From Lachnospiraceae bacterium (GTDB taxonomy: Bacteria > Bacillota_A > Clostridia > Lachnospirales > Lachnospiraceae): a DNA stretch of 64,000 nucleotides. Shown here piece after piece: positions 26,310-34,484 of this stretch. Both the position numbers and the translations under genes were made by a program. The notes beneath the pieces are model-generated. The model was not told where the DNA came from, made no database searches, and saw nothing but the letters and a program-made list of their open reading frames with translations. Every line of letters starts with the position of its first letter. The stretch's first letter is position 1. The stretch spans positions 28,784 to 92,783 of the forward strand of contig QXWX01000017.1 in NCBI GenBank assembly GCA_009911175.1. The letters run 5' to 3'.

Positions 26310-26951
26310 TCAGGCTGTAAATCTCGGCCTGACAGGATGCCGGATCACTGTCCGAAGTTTTTCCTCCGCCGCCCTCCGGGGATCGCTGAGATAGATCTCA
26401 TGGTGGAATCTTGACTCCGACAGATCCAGTCCGTATCCATTTTCCGCCGCATATTCATCCATCCTCCGGATCGTCTCCGGCTCATGGTCATAGCTGCCGA
26501 TATGCATGCACTGGACGCATACCCCGTCTCCGTAGGTAAAAAACTCCGCTTTCGAAAAATCTGTTTTCTTTTTTGCGGACGCTTCCTCCACGGCCCAGTC
26601 AAAATCTTCTTTTTTCACGAAATCCGGAAGCCGTATCATGGAAATCCATTGAAAATCTTCTTTGCGGGAATAGTCGATCCCGTCTGTGCCCTCCTGCCAC
26701 CAGAGCCCTTCCAGCGGCGGCACCACATAGGAAAAGTATCCGTCGATCTGATGCGTCCCCTTATAACTCATTTTAATGGTAAACGCGATTCCATACAGCA
26801 GATTCATCGCGGCCTTATACTCCCCGTCCGGTTCATTGGGATTGCCCCTGCCCCGTACCGCTACATAGTTCATCTCCGGAATCTCAATGATCCCCGGCTT
26901 TTTGGGGGGAAGGTAAAATTCTTTATATTCTTTTTTGTAGTCAAACGGCAT
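26310..26951 (-). CDS. GyrI-like small-molecule-binding domain protein
   Basis: 213 residues of the GyrI-like/SOUL-related fold: IIEIPEMNYVAVRGRGNPN near the start, FSYVVPPLEGLWWQ in the middle, and FFTYGDGVCVQCMHIGSYDHEPETIRRMDEYAAENGY then HHEIYLSDPRR near the end. Such stand-alone domains bind or hydrolyse hydrophobic small molecules in some members; no substrate is known for this one. It is the third gene after a WYL regulator and a TfoX-like gene, a recurring trio, and probably belongs to a stress- or drug-response operon. GGAGAGG precedes the ATG. Confidence 0.85.
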   Translation of the reverse strand: MPFDYKKEYKEFYLPPKKPGIIEIPEMNYVAVRGRGNPNEPDGEYKAAMNLLYGIAFTIKMSYKGTHQIDGYFSYVVPPLEGLWWQEGTDGIDYSRKEDFQWISMIRLPDFVKKEDFDWAVEEASAKKKTDFSKAEFFTYGDGVCVQCMHIGSYDHEPETIRRMDEYAAENGYGLDLSESRFHHEIYLSDPRRAAEEKLRTVIRHPVRPRFTA

Positions 26952-27030
26952 AGATCTTCCTCTCCTTTCGTTCTATGTTAGACAAAACGGCAGATTGTTC
27001 TAGCGCTCCGTACATCATTCAGATATTCGC

Positions 27031-27360
27031 TCACGCTTTCGTTTTTTTCTTCTTCGGCTTCGGCATGGGCAGCTCCCTGCATGTCTCTGTTACAAATTCT
27101 GCCAGAAATCCTTTGTCGTCCAGTTCTTCGATCAGGAAATGCGGCTTTGCCCCTTCATAAGGCGAACCGGTTTCCATCTCCGGCGCCAGGCGTTTCCCCG
27201 CCTCTGTCATTTTCACAAAAAACTGGTCGTCACAGATACAGCCAAAAAATTTCCCATCACAATATAATCCATATTCCCCAAACATTTTCCGATAACTGAT
27301 CGTCCCCGCGTCGGAAAGCTGGTCCGCCGCATATTGTACAAATTCCAGACTGCTTGCCAT
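27031..27360 (-). CDS. TfoX N-terminal domain protein
   Basis: 109 residues: MASSLEFVQYAADQLSDAGTISYRKMFGEYGLYCDGKFFGCICDDQFFVKMT matches the TfoX/Sxy N-terminal domain, followed by a conserved PHFLIEELDDKGFLAEFV part and a basic tail PKPKKKKTKA. The C-terminal competence domain of full Sxy is absent. The function of these short forms is unknown. It lies 31 bases after the WYL regulator gene in the same direction. Confidence 0.85.
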   Translation of the reverse strand: MASSLEFVQYAADQLSDAGTISYRKMFGEYGLYCDGKFFGCICDDQFFVKMTEAGKRLAPEMETGSPYEGAKPHFLIEELDDKGFLAEFVTETCRELPMPKPKKKKTKA

Positions 27361-27391
27361 TGTTCATCATCCTTTCTTAATACCATGCATA

Positions 27392-28300
27392 TTATTGCGC
27401 ATATCGTTTCCGCATAGATTCGATCATCTCCCGCAGCTCCTTCCGGATATTCTCCGGTTCCAGCAATTCCACCCGGTCACCGAAGGTCAGAAGCCAGCTG
27501 ATCAGATTGTCCTGATCCGTGTAATCCGCATGGAACAGCAGTTTTCCGTCCTCCTGCTCTTCGAAGCAGTCCAGACCGAATTCCTCCACCAGCCGCCATT
27601 TGCACTCCGGCTCAAAGACCGCTTTTACCCGGATGCCGCCCGGAAAGATCCGTTCATTTTTCAGATCCGGCAGAGGCACCTTCCGTGGCTCAAAGCCTGC
27701 TCCGGACAGCCTCAACTCCGCCATGCGGTTCAGCTTGAACAGTCGGAAATCCCGGCACGAGGTACACCATCCCCAGACGTACCAGCTGGACCAGCGGAAG
27801 ATCAGATAATAGCTTTCGATCCGCCTTCTCCCCTCTTTCTTCGGTGAAAAATAGAGAAATTCCAGTTCCTGCCTGCCGTCGATCGCCGCCCGGATGATCT
27901 CGATCTTGGGCGCCAGATCCGCCTTATACCAGGAAGACAGGTCGATCAGGACAGACTGGTTTCCCGCCATAAAATCCGACCCGCCCGCGGAAAGCTTTTC
28001 CATCAAAAGGCCATACTGGTTCGTACCGCTGACACTGTCCAGACTTCGAAGCCCGGCCAGGATGTCCTGCATTTCCCGGGTCGTGAAGACGGTCCGGTCC
28101 ACTTTATAATTTTCCATAATGGAGATCCCGCCGCCGGCTCCCGGCATGGTCACGATCGGGATCCCGGCCCTGCACAGATCTTCAATGTCCCGGTTGATCG
28201 TCCTTCTGGACACCTCGAACCGCTCCGCAAGGCAGGGGGCGGTCACCATGTCCTGCTGCAGCAGGACGGATAAAATTCCAATCAGTCGGTCAATCTTCAT
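27392..28300 (-). CDS. YafY/WYL-type transcription regulator
   Basis: 302 residues. The N-terminal HTH_11 winged helix (MKIDRLIGILSVLLQQDMVTAPCLAERFEVSRRTINRDIEDLCRAGIPI, about 1-50) is followed by the WYL domain (about 135-220; ESYYLIFRWSSWYVWGWCTSCRDFRLFKLNRM holds the ligand-binding aromatic/basic signature) and a C-terminal WCX extension (about 225-300). WYL proteins sense small ligands, often nucleic-acid related. ATG 28300 follows AAGGAG. It probably controls its own operon with the TfoX and GyrI-like genes. Confidence 0.92.
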   Translation of the reverse strand: MKIDRLIGILSVLLQQDMVTAPCLAERFEVSRRTINRDIEDLCRAGIPIVTMPGAGGGISIMENYKVDRTVFTTREMQDILAGLRSLDSVSGTNQYGLLMEKLSAGGSDFMAGNQSVLIDLSSWYKADLAPKIEIIRAAIDGRQELEFLYFSPKKEGRRRIESYYLIFRWSSWYVWGWCTSCRDFRLFKLNRMAELRLSGAGFEPRKVPLPDLKNERIFPGGIRVKAVFEPECKWRLVEEFGLDCFEEQEDGKLLFHADYTDQDNLISWLLTFGDRVELLEPENIRKELREMIESMRKRYAQ

Positions 28301-28328
28301 ATGCGCTCCTTTGAAAAACGGTATCATT

Positions 28329-28440
28329 TGTCACCAATTTCCGGCAGGAAATTGATGACCTGCTTGCGCTTCAGCACAATTCATTTTAATTTGTCACCAA
28401 TTTTCATCTGGAAATTGATGACCTGCCAGCGTCTCAATTA
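28329..28440. repeat. 63/65-bp repeat units, locus 2
   Basis: GTCACCAATTT starts at 28330 and again at 28393 and is each time followed by GGAAATTGATGACCTGC. The hairpin arms are those of the array at 20946-21098, in the same strand orientation, but the spacer parts have diverged. They fill the gap between the WYL regulator start and the stop of the HTH-PurM gene. Confidence 0.8.
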
Positions 28441-28467
28441 TAACACAGGAAACAGGACAGCTGTATG

Positions 28468-29718
28468 TCATGTTTCAAATGAAATATGATTCCGGAATGC
28501 TACCTTTTTCTCCCCTTTTCGTATTTCCCCGATCTCATAGCAGTCGTGATATTGTTTCATCTGCTCCGCAATTTCCCGCGCATGCTCCTGATCCACTACC
28601 AGCAGAAGCCCGGCTCCGCAGTTGAACGTGGAAAGCATTTCCTGTTCTTCTATATTACCGGCATTTTTAATATAGGTAAATATGGGCAGTGTTTTTAACT
28701 GCCGCAGGTCAATTTCCGCGCACAGCCCGTCTGGGATGATCCTGCACAGGTTCCCCTCAATGCCGCCCCCGGTAATATGCGCCATGCCACGGACTCCATT
28801 CCCCCGGGTCACCGTTTTGATCGCCCGGTAGTACGGCGTATGAGGCTTCATGATCTGCTCAATGAATGTCTCGCCTTCTATCCTCTCCAGCTTGATCCGG
28901 GGAATTTTTTCCATTAAGAAACGGATCAGCGTATAGCCGTTGGTATGGAGACCGTTGGAGGCCGCTGCCAGAACCTTATCTCCTTCCCGAATCCCTGACC
29001 CGTCAATGATCCGGCCTCTGGGTACGATCCCGGCAATGCTTGATGTCAGGATATACAGCCCCGGATTTACCACCTCCGGCTGGATGGACGTTTCACCGCC
29101 CACCAGGTCGCATTCATTTTCCCGGCAGGCCTCGGAAATCCCCTTCACAAATGCTTTCATCGTCTCCTTTTCCGCCTTTCCGCATACGATCGTATCCAGC
29201 ACCGCAAGAGGCTTCGCGCCCATTACGGCGATATCATTTACCAGGTGGTTGATCATGTCATGGCAAATGGATTCCACGTATCCGTATTCCATGGCCAGCT
29301 TCTGCTTGGAACCCGGCTCCTCGGACTTCAGGACCAGTACCGGATCCTCAATGCCCGGAAATCCGATGTCGTACAGGGACGCAAAAGGACCGAGACCGTT
29401 GAGCACGCGCGGGTTCTCCGTTGTCAGATACACAGCCATCTCCCTTTTCATGGCATCGGTATAGGAAATGTCCACCCCGGCTTTGCTGTAGGAAAAGCTC
29501 TCGCTGTTTTTCTCCCGGCCCTGAAGGATCTCATCCACTGAGGTGTGCAGCAATCCGGCCAATTCCACCAGGATCTCCACATTCGGCAGCGTACCGTTTT
29601 CCCACTTAGAAACAGCCTGAAAAGATACGTTGAGCCTGGCGGCGATCTCCGCCTGTGTCATGCCGAGCCGCTTTCTTTTGCTTGTGATGAAATCGGCTAT
29701 TTTTTTATTGTCCAGCAT
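28468..29718 (-). CDS. Xre-type HTH fused to a PurM-like (AIR synthase-related) domain
   Basis: 416 residues. Residues 1-65 are a Cro/C1-type HTH (ITSKRKRLGMTQAEIAARLNVSFQAVSKWENGTLPN). Residues about 75-410 match AIR synthase PurM: YSKAGVDIS, LVNDIAVMGAKPLAVLDTI, CDLVGGETS, AASNGLHTNGYTLIR and MAHITGGGIEGNL. The loop usually reading GTDGVGTKLKLA in PurM appears as KSEEPGSKQKLA, and GGETAEMPG is changed, so ATP/FGAM chemistry is uncertain. No other purine genes are near. It is divergent from the SDR-reductase operon. ATG 29718 lies 7 bases after GGAGG. I think it may be a regulator that has recruited a PurM fold as sensor, but a moonlighting enzyme is possible. Confidence 0.85.
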   Translation of the reverse strand: MLDNKKIADFITSKRKRLGMTQAEIAARLNVSFQAVSKWENGTLPNVEILVELAGLLHTSVDEILQGREKNSESFSYSKAGVDISYTDAMKREMAVYLTTENPRVLNGLGPFASLYDIGFPGIEDPVLVLKSEEPGSKQKLAMEYGYVESICHDMINHLVNDIAVMGAKPLAVLDTIVCGKAEKETMKAFVKGISEACRENECDLVGGETSIQPEVVNPGLYILTSSIAGIVPRGRIIDGSGIREGDKVLAAASNGLHTNGYTLIRFLMEKIPRIKLERIEGETFIEQIMKPHTPYYRAIKTVTRGNGVRGMAHITGGGIEGNLCRIIPDGLCAEIDLRQLKTLPIFTYIKNAGNIEEQEMLSTFNCGAGLLLVVDQEHAREIAEQMKQYHDCYEIGEIRKGEKKVAFRNHISFET

Positions 29719-29771
29719 AGTTTGACCTCCGATCATAATTTTTTACAGTTGTGAATTGAAGCTAATCCTGC

Positions 29772-29948
29772 AGTGATTACGAAAAATCACTTTCATCTTA
29801 ACCCCAACGGAAGCCCGTCCGCAATCACTAAATATTTGATATCTGGGGGAAAATTCAACCCGGAGTTGATTTGTGTGCATCTGCACAAATACATATGGTT
29901 GATTTAGTAAAAACGCCTAATGAATAATCCCTCCGTACATCATATAAT
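29772..29948 (+). promoter_or_regulatory. Divergent control region with candidate operators
   Basis: AGTGATT (29772-29778) and AATCACT (29785-29791) form a perfect inverted repeat, and a third AATCACT lies at 29823-29829. A second dyad pairs ATTTG with CAAAT around TGCA-TC-TGCA (about 29867-29888). TATAAT at 29943-29948 is the likely -10 of the SDR operon, but its -35 is poor, so an activator may be needed. These sites are candidates for binding by the neighbouring HTH protein. Confidence 0.5.
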
Positions 29949-30049
29949 AAAGATAAAATGAAGGTATTTTACAGCGCAGGAGCCTGCGTGGGACAGGATT
30001 TTGCATGGAATGTAACGTACCGGAGAAAATGTGAAAAGGAGTGAAAAAA

Positions 30050-30814
30050 ATGTCAGTTTGTTTTGATCTGTCAGGAAAAACCGCATTGGTAACAGGAGCC
30101 TCCTCCGGCTTGGGCGCGCAGATGGCGCGCGGGCTAGCAGAGCAGGGAGCGGATGTCGTAATCCTCGCAAGGCGTCTGGAGCGCCTGGAATCCCTTGCGG
30201 GCGAAATTCAGGGATTGGGAAGAAAATGCCTCCCTCTGAAATGTGACGTAACGGATGAAGAGAGTATTAAAAAAGCCGTAGACAAAACGGAAGCCGAGTT
30301 TGGAACGGTTGAAATCCTCGTAAACTGCGCAGGTGTATGTGAGTATTCCGCAGGAATCCATGACCACACAACTGCGCAATGGGATAAAGTGCTGGATACG
30401 GATCTCAAGGCCGTATTCCTGATGACCCGCGAAGTCAGCCGCTTAATGATGAAGCAAAATTATGGACGTGTCATCAATATCGCGTCTGTAGGGGCGATCC
30501 AGGCAGGACCAAGCCAGATCGGATATTTTGCCGCAAAGGGCGGTGTCATGAACCTGACGAAAGCTATGGCTGCAGATATGGCGCCTTACAATGTCCTGGT
30601 AAATGCCATTGCGCCAGGCGTATTCCGGACAGAGATGACGGAGGGCGCAATTGATTCCGAGGGCTCGCAGGTATTGAAAAACCGCTGCTGTATGAAGCGG
30701 TTCGGCGAGGAAGGAGAACTGAACGGCGCGTTGATCTACTTTGCTTCGGATGCCTGTACCTATACGACCGGGCAGACACTCTTTGTTGACGGCGGGATGA
30801 CATCTATGCTCTAA
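30050..30814 (+). CDS. Short-chain dehydrogenase/reductase
   Basis: 254-residue classical SDR. The Rossmann motif is TGASSGLG (about 14-21), with NCAG at about 91-94, the catalytic Ser in INIASVGA and the YxxxK pair as GYFAAKGG (about 161-168). ARRLERL after the second strand suggests NADP(H), though this is not certain. The C-terminus TGQTLFVDGGMTSML is typical. I use ATG 30050, which lies 8 bases after AAGGAG. It is followed 32 bases later by a flavin reductase, and the pair probably carries out successive oxidoreductions on one ketone/enone substrate; the substrate is unknown. Confidence 0.92.
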   Translation: MSVCFDLSGKTALVTGASSGLGAQMARGLAEQGADVVILARRLERLESLAGEIQGLGRKCLPLKCDVTDEESIKKAVDKTEAEFGTVEILVNCAGVCEYSAGIHDHTTAQWDKVLDTDLKAVFLMTREVSRLMMKQNYGRVINIASVGAIQAGPSQIGYFAAKGGVMNLTKAMAADMAPYNVLVNAIAPGVFRTEMTEGAIDSEGSQVLKNRCCMKRFGEEGELNGALIYFASDACTYTTGQTLFVDGGMTSML

Positions 30815-30846
30815 AGACCGCTATTTGAAAAGAAGGAGGACAAATC

Positions 30847-32787
30847 ATGGGATACGAAAAACTTTTTACACCTTTTAAAATCGGGAGCATGGAGGTTAAA
30901 AACCGTCTGGTCATGTCTCCGATGGGAACAAACTCCGCATTTACAAACGGAAGAAAAGACTCTCAGGAAATTGATTATTTTATAGAGCGCGCAAAGGGCG
31001 GTATCGGCATGATCATCATGGGCTGTCAGATGCTGAACGAAAAAATCGCGCAGGGCTCCATGGAAGGCTATCTGGATACATATACTGTACTCCCGTCACT
31101 GACCTCCGTATGCGACGGCGTACACCGCTACGGCGCGAAGATCGCCTGCCAGATCAGTCCGGGTACCGGAAGAAACGCATTTCCGGATACCTTTGGAAAT
31201 CCACCCATCTCTTCCTCCGAGACACCATCCGTATTTAATCCGGAAATGAAGTGTCATGCCCTGACCGTGGAGGAAATCAGGGAAATGATGGAAGGCTTCA
31301 AGTTTGCGGCGGGCGTAGCGCGGGACGCAGGCTATGACGCAATTGAGATCCATGCGCATGCCGGGTATCTGATCGATCAGTTTATGTCCCCGGTATGGAA
31401 TAAGAGGACCGACGAGTACGGCGGAAGCCCGGAGAACTGCGCGAGATTCCCGCGGGAGATCATCCGCGCGATCCGAAGCGTTGTCGGAAATGACATGCCG
31501 ATCCTGTTCCGCATTTCCCTGGATCACAGGTTCGAGGGCGGACGTACCATGGAGGACAGCATCAAGATCATCAAGCTTCTGGAAGAGGAAGGGGTAGACG
31601 CGCTGGATATCGACGCCGGCTGCTATGAGACTCTGGATTACATTTTCCCGCCGTCCTATCTGGGAGAATCCTGTATGTCCTATGTCTGTGAAGAGGCCAG
31701 AAAGAACGTCCATGTGCCGCTGCTGAACGCAGGCGCCCACAATCCGGACACTGCGCTGGCGCTGATCGAATCCGGAAATGCGGATTTTGTTATGATGGGA
31801 CGTGCCATGATCGCGGATCCGGAACTTCCGAATAAGCTCCTGGAAGGAAGAAGAGAGGACGTACGGCCCTGCCTGCGCTGTAACGAGTACTGCATCGGCC
31901 GCATCTGGAATTATCATACAAAGCTGAGCTGCGCGGTGAATCCGCAGGCAATGGAAGAGGTACGTTTCCAGATCCGCAAAACGGATTCTCCAAAAAACGT
32001 GGTTGTCATCGGCGGAGGCCCCGGCGGACTGGAAGCAGCAAGGGTTGCCGCGATCGAAGGGCACAAGGTCAAATTATTTGAAAAAACCGGCAAGCTGGGC
32101 GGCGTAATGGGAACTATCTGTACGGCCAGCTTCAAATCCAATATCGCCGCGCTTACAAAATGGTTTGAGGTTCAGTTGGAAAAGCTGGGCGTGGATGCGC
32201 GCCTCAACACAGAGATCACAGGCGATGAGGAAATCCTTGCAGAATGCGACCGGATTATCATCGGCTGCGGCGCATCCCCCATCATACCTCCGATCCCGGG
32301 GATCGACGGCAAGAATGTGGTAACGATCCTGGATTCTCACAGGGATCCCTCCCTCATCAGGGGAGAAAATATCGTTGTCTGCGGCGGCGGTGTATCCGGC
32401 TGCGACGGCGCGCTGGAAATGGCTTCCGAGATGGGCAAGAAGGTAACCGTGGTAGAAATGCTGCCCGCTGTTGCCAGAGACGCCATGTTCATCAATCAGA
32501 TCTCCCTGATGAACGCGCTTGCAAAGCACCAGGTTCAGATCCTGACCGATACCAAAGTAGTTTCTATACAGGCCGATGGTGTGACGGTAGAAAAGAAGGA
32601 TGGAACACAGGAAGTTCTGAAGGCAGATACCGTAATCTCCGCATTTGGCATGAAGCCGGATCTTGCGGCAGTGGATGCTGTGAAGGCGAAATACCACACA
32701 AAGACAAGAGTCGTTGGAGACAGCAGGAAACTTGGTAAGATCGGAGACGCGATCAGAGAAGGATTCTATGCGGCCACGAGCCTGTAA
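30847..32787 (+). CDS. NADH:flavin oxidoreductase, 2,4-dienoyl-CoA reductase/BaiH-like
   Basis: 646 residues, three parts. An Old Yellow Enzyme TIM barrel with FMN (about 1-335; IEIHAHAGYLIDQFMSPVWNKRTDEYGGS); a [4Fe-4S] ligand set C342, C345, C349 and C361 with spacing CX2CX3CX11C; and an FAD/NAD(P) module (VVVIGGGPGGLEAA at about 385, VVCGGGVSGCDGALE at about 515). This is the layout of E. coli FadH and of clostridial enoate, bile-acid (BaiCD/BaiH) and flavonoid reductases. It should reduce an activated C=C bond using electrons from NAD(P)H. GGAGG precedes the ATG. The missing bai genes make classical bile-acid 7-dehydroxylation unlikely. Confidence 0.92.
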   Translation: MGYEKLFTPFKIGSMEVKNRLVMSPMGTNSAFTNGRKDSQEIDYFIERAKGGIGMIIMGCQMLNEKIAQGSMEGYLDTYTVLPSLTSVCDGVHRYGAKIACQISPGTGRNAFPDTFGNPPISSSETPSVFNPEMKCHALTVEEIREMMEGFKFAAGVARDAGYDAIEIHAHAGYLIDQFMSPVWNKRTDEYGGSPENCARFPREIIRAIRSVVGNDMPILFRISLDHRFEGGRTMEDSIKIIKLLEEEGVDALDIDAGCYETLDYIFPPSYLGESCMSYVCEEARKNVHVPLLNAGAHNPDTALALIESGNADFVMMGRAMIADPELPNKLLEGRREDVRPCLRCNEYCIGRIWNYHTKLSCAVNPQAMEEVRFQIRKTDSPKNVVVIGGGPGGLEAARVAAIEGHKVKLFEKTGKLGGVMGTICTASFKSNIAALTKWFEVQLEKLGVDARLNTEITGDEEILAECDRIIIGCGASPIIPPIPGIDGKNVVTILDSHRDPSLIRGENIVVCGGGVSGCDGALEMASEMGKKVTVVEMLPAVARDAMFINQISLMNALAKHQVQILTDTKVVSIQADGVTVEKKDGTQEVLKADTVISAFGMKPDLAAVDAVKAKYHTKTRVVGDSRKLGKIGDAIREGFYAATSL

Positions 32788-32872
32788 ACGAAAAACCGCT
32801 GCAGAGGCCGCCCTCTTTGCAGGGGGGATAAAATAATCTAACGCCAAAGTCTTTATCAGGATATCACATAAG

Positions 32873-32974
32873 GGGTTGTCGAAAAATAACTGTAATGCCG
32901 CAAGAGAGCTTTCGCTCATTATACTGCTAATAAAATCTTGCGAAGAAACCGTATTTTCCGGCAACCCTTTTTTT
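32873..32974. terminator. Long structured terminator/repeat after the reductase operon
   Basis: GGGTTGTCGAAAAATA (from 32873) pairs with TATTTTCCGGCAACCC (ending 32967), 14 of 16 positions, followed by TTTTTTT. Inside, CGCAAGA pairs with TCTTGCG and GAGC with GCTC. The left arm resembles the AGGAGTTG-AAAATAACTG hairpin at 17286. It probably ends the plus-strand operon but is larger than a simple terminator. Confidence 0.7.
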
Positions 32975-33043
32975 ACTTAATTCTACAATATTTAGTTCCT
33001 GATCAATTTCATTAATACTTGTTATAGGACTTGGAACAGCTCC

Positions 33044-34423
33044 TCATCCAACCTCCCGCTTCCGGAACACCACGCACGCTGCCAGCGCCCCCGCCGTCAG
33101 CATGACCCAGCTTCCGATCGTCACATTCCATCCCAGCTTTTCCACCATCACTCCGATCGTAAAGGTAGACACCGCCGTACCCAGATATGCGGCGGAATTG
33201 AGGAATCCCGACACAGTGGATACTCTTCCCATCTTCTCAAACCGCAGGGGAAGCATATTGACAAACAGCGTGTTCACTGCCATCATGGCCGCCGTAGTCA
33301 CCGCGAACAGGAACACCGTAAGTACGATCGAGATGCCCTTTCCAATCCACAGCCCGCAGAGCGCCGCCGTTGCTGCCGAAAAAAATACCGCTGCGGCCCT
33401 GATCTCATGCCCCTTACATTTTTCATATACAAATCTGGCGGCATAGGCCCCTGTCAGGTTCAGAACCGGCAATACCGTCGTCACCAGTATGGAAAATGAG
33501 GGCGAAGTCAGAAATGTCTCCGTAATATAGGTCGGAACCCAGGTAGTCACTCCGTCTTTCAGCATTCCGTGGATCACCACCGGGAAGAGTACTGCCAGAA
33601 GCCCGCAATGAAGCAGAACACTGGAAAAACTTTCCCCACTGCCTACACCTGGTCCGGCCGTTCTCACATTGCCGTCTCCACCCGGTCCGGCAGTTCTCTC
33701 ACCGTCGTCTCCACCCGGCTCCGCAGTTCTCTCACCGTCGTCTCCACCCGGCTCCGCAATTCTCACACCGTCGCCTCCACCCGGCTCCGCAGTTCTCTCA
33801 CCTTTATCTTCATCCCTCTCGATTTCCTGTCCGCTTCCTCTCTCAATCTTCCCGAACCCAACTGTCCAGGCCGCAGCCATGGCCGCAAGGCAAACTGCCG
33901 CAGCCGCGAACACGGCTTTCCAGCCGAACAGCCACATCACCCCGGCCGCGATCAGATAAGACGCCAGCGTCCCTACCACCTGGGAGGATACGATATCAAC
34001 GCAATATTTCATTTTCCGCTCTTTTTCCAGCATTTCCGCAAAAATACGGATGATCGGCGGCCAGATCATGGCCTGGGCGTATCCGTTGATCCCCCAGATG
34101 ACAGACATCAGCAGGAACTGCCCGGTAAATCCCATCAGCAGATTCATGAGCGCCGCGGCGGACAGTCCGGTGAAGATCATTTTTCCCGGATGCATCCGGT
34201 CGCCCAGCAGGCCGTTGCACAGCTGCCCGATCCCGTAAGCGAAAAAGTAAACCATACTGATAAATCCGGCCTGGCTTTTCGTCAGGATCTCCTCCTGGAT
34301 CATTGCGGTCATGGCCGAGGAATAATTCAGCCGTCCGATATATGATGTAAAATATGCCGCCCAGCACAATAAAAACAGCGCCATAGCAGTCCTGCCGTTT
34401 GTAATTTTCCTCAGTTTTCCCAT
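33044..34423 (-). CDS. MFS transporter, organophosphate:phosphate antiporter-like, with repeat-bearing loop
   Basis: 459 residues, about 12 membrane segments. The beginning (LCWAAYFTSYIGRLNYSSAMTAMI, FFAYGIGQLCNGLLGDRMHPGKMIFTG) fits the OPA branch (GlpT/UhpT-like). The central loop between segments 6 and 7 (about residues 208-262) consists of five 11-residue units of the form GERTAEPGGDD, followed by GSGE. The units are encoded by a 33-bp minisatellite, so the loop is likely length-variable. The N-terminus is taken at ATG 34423. It ends the operon that begins with the GH2 gene and could exchange phosphate for a sugar- or glycerol-phosphate. Substrate inferred only. Confidence 0.85.
   Translation of the reverse strand: MGKLRKITNGRTAMALFLLCWAAYFTSYIGRLNYSSAMTAMIQEEILTKSQAGFISMVYFFAYGIGQLCNGLLGDRMHPGKMIFTGLSAAALMNLLMGFTGQFLLMSVIWGINGYAQAMIWPPIIRIFAEMLEKERKMKYCVDIVSSQVVGTLASYLIAAGVMWLFGWKAVFAAAAVCLAAMAAAWTVGFGKIERGSGQEIERDEDKGERTAEPGGGDGVRIAEPGGDDGERTAEPGGDDGERTAGPGGDGNVRTAGPGVGSGESFSSVLLHCGLLAVLFPVVIHGMLKDGVTTWVPTYITETFLTSPSFSILVTTVLPVLNLTGAYAARFVYEKCKGHEIRAAAVFFSAATAALCGLWIGKGISIVLTVFLFAVTTAAMMAVNTLFVNMLPLRFEKMGRVSTVSGFLNSAAYLGTAVSTFTIGVMVEKLGWNVTIGSWVMLTAGALAACVVFRKREVG
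33638..33802. repeat. In-frame 33-bp minisatellite, five units
   Basis: Plus-strand unit CCGCAGTTCTCTCACC followed by GTCGTCTCCACCCGGCT is repeated five times, 33 bases each (the middle copies are nearly identical, the outer ones diverged). As the period is a multiple of three, unit gain or loss keeps the transporter reading frame. Confidence 0.9.
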
Positions 34424-34484
34424 AACCTCCGTCCTCCTAACGGAATTTCCACAGCGGCGCAGACGGCAGCATGCAAGGATATGA

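Noticed and set aside
28468..29718. Ordinary purine biosynthesis purM
   Set aside because: The fused HTH, the altered nucleotide loop and the lack of neighbouring pur genes argue against a plain PurM, although activity cannot be excluded.
30050..32787. Bile-acid 7-alpha-dehydroxylation (bai) operon
   Set aside because: Only an SDR and an OYE-type reductase are present; baiB, baiE, baiF, baiG and others are missing, so the resemblance is at family level only.
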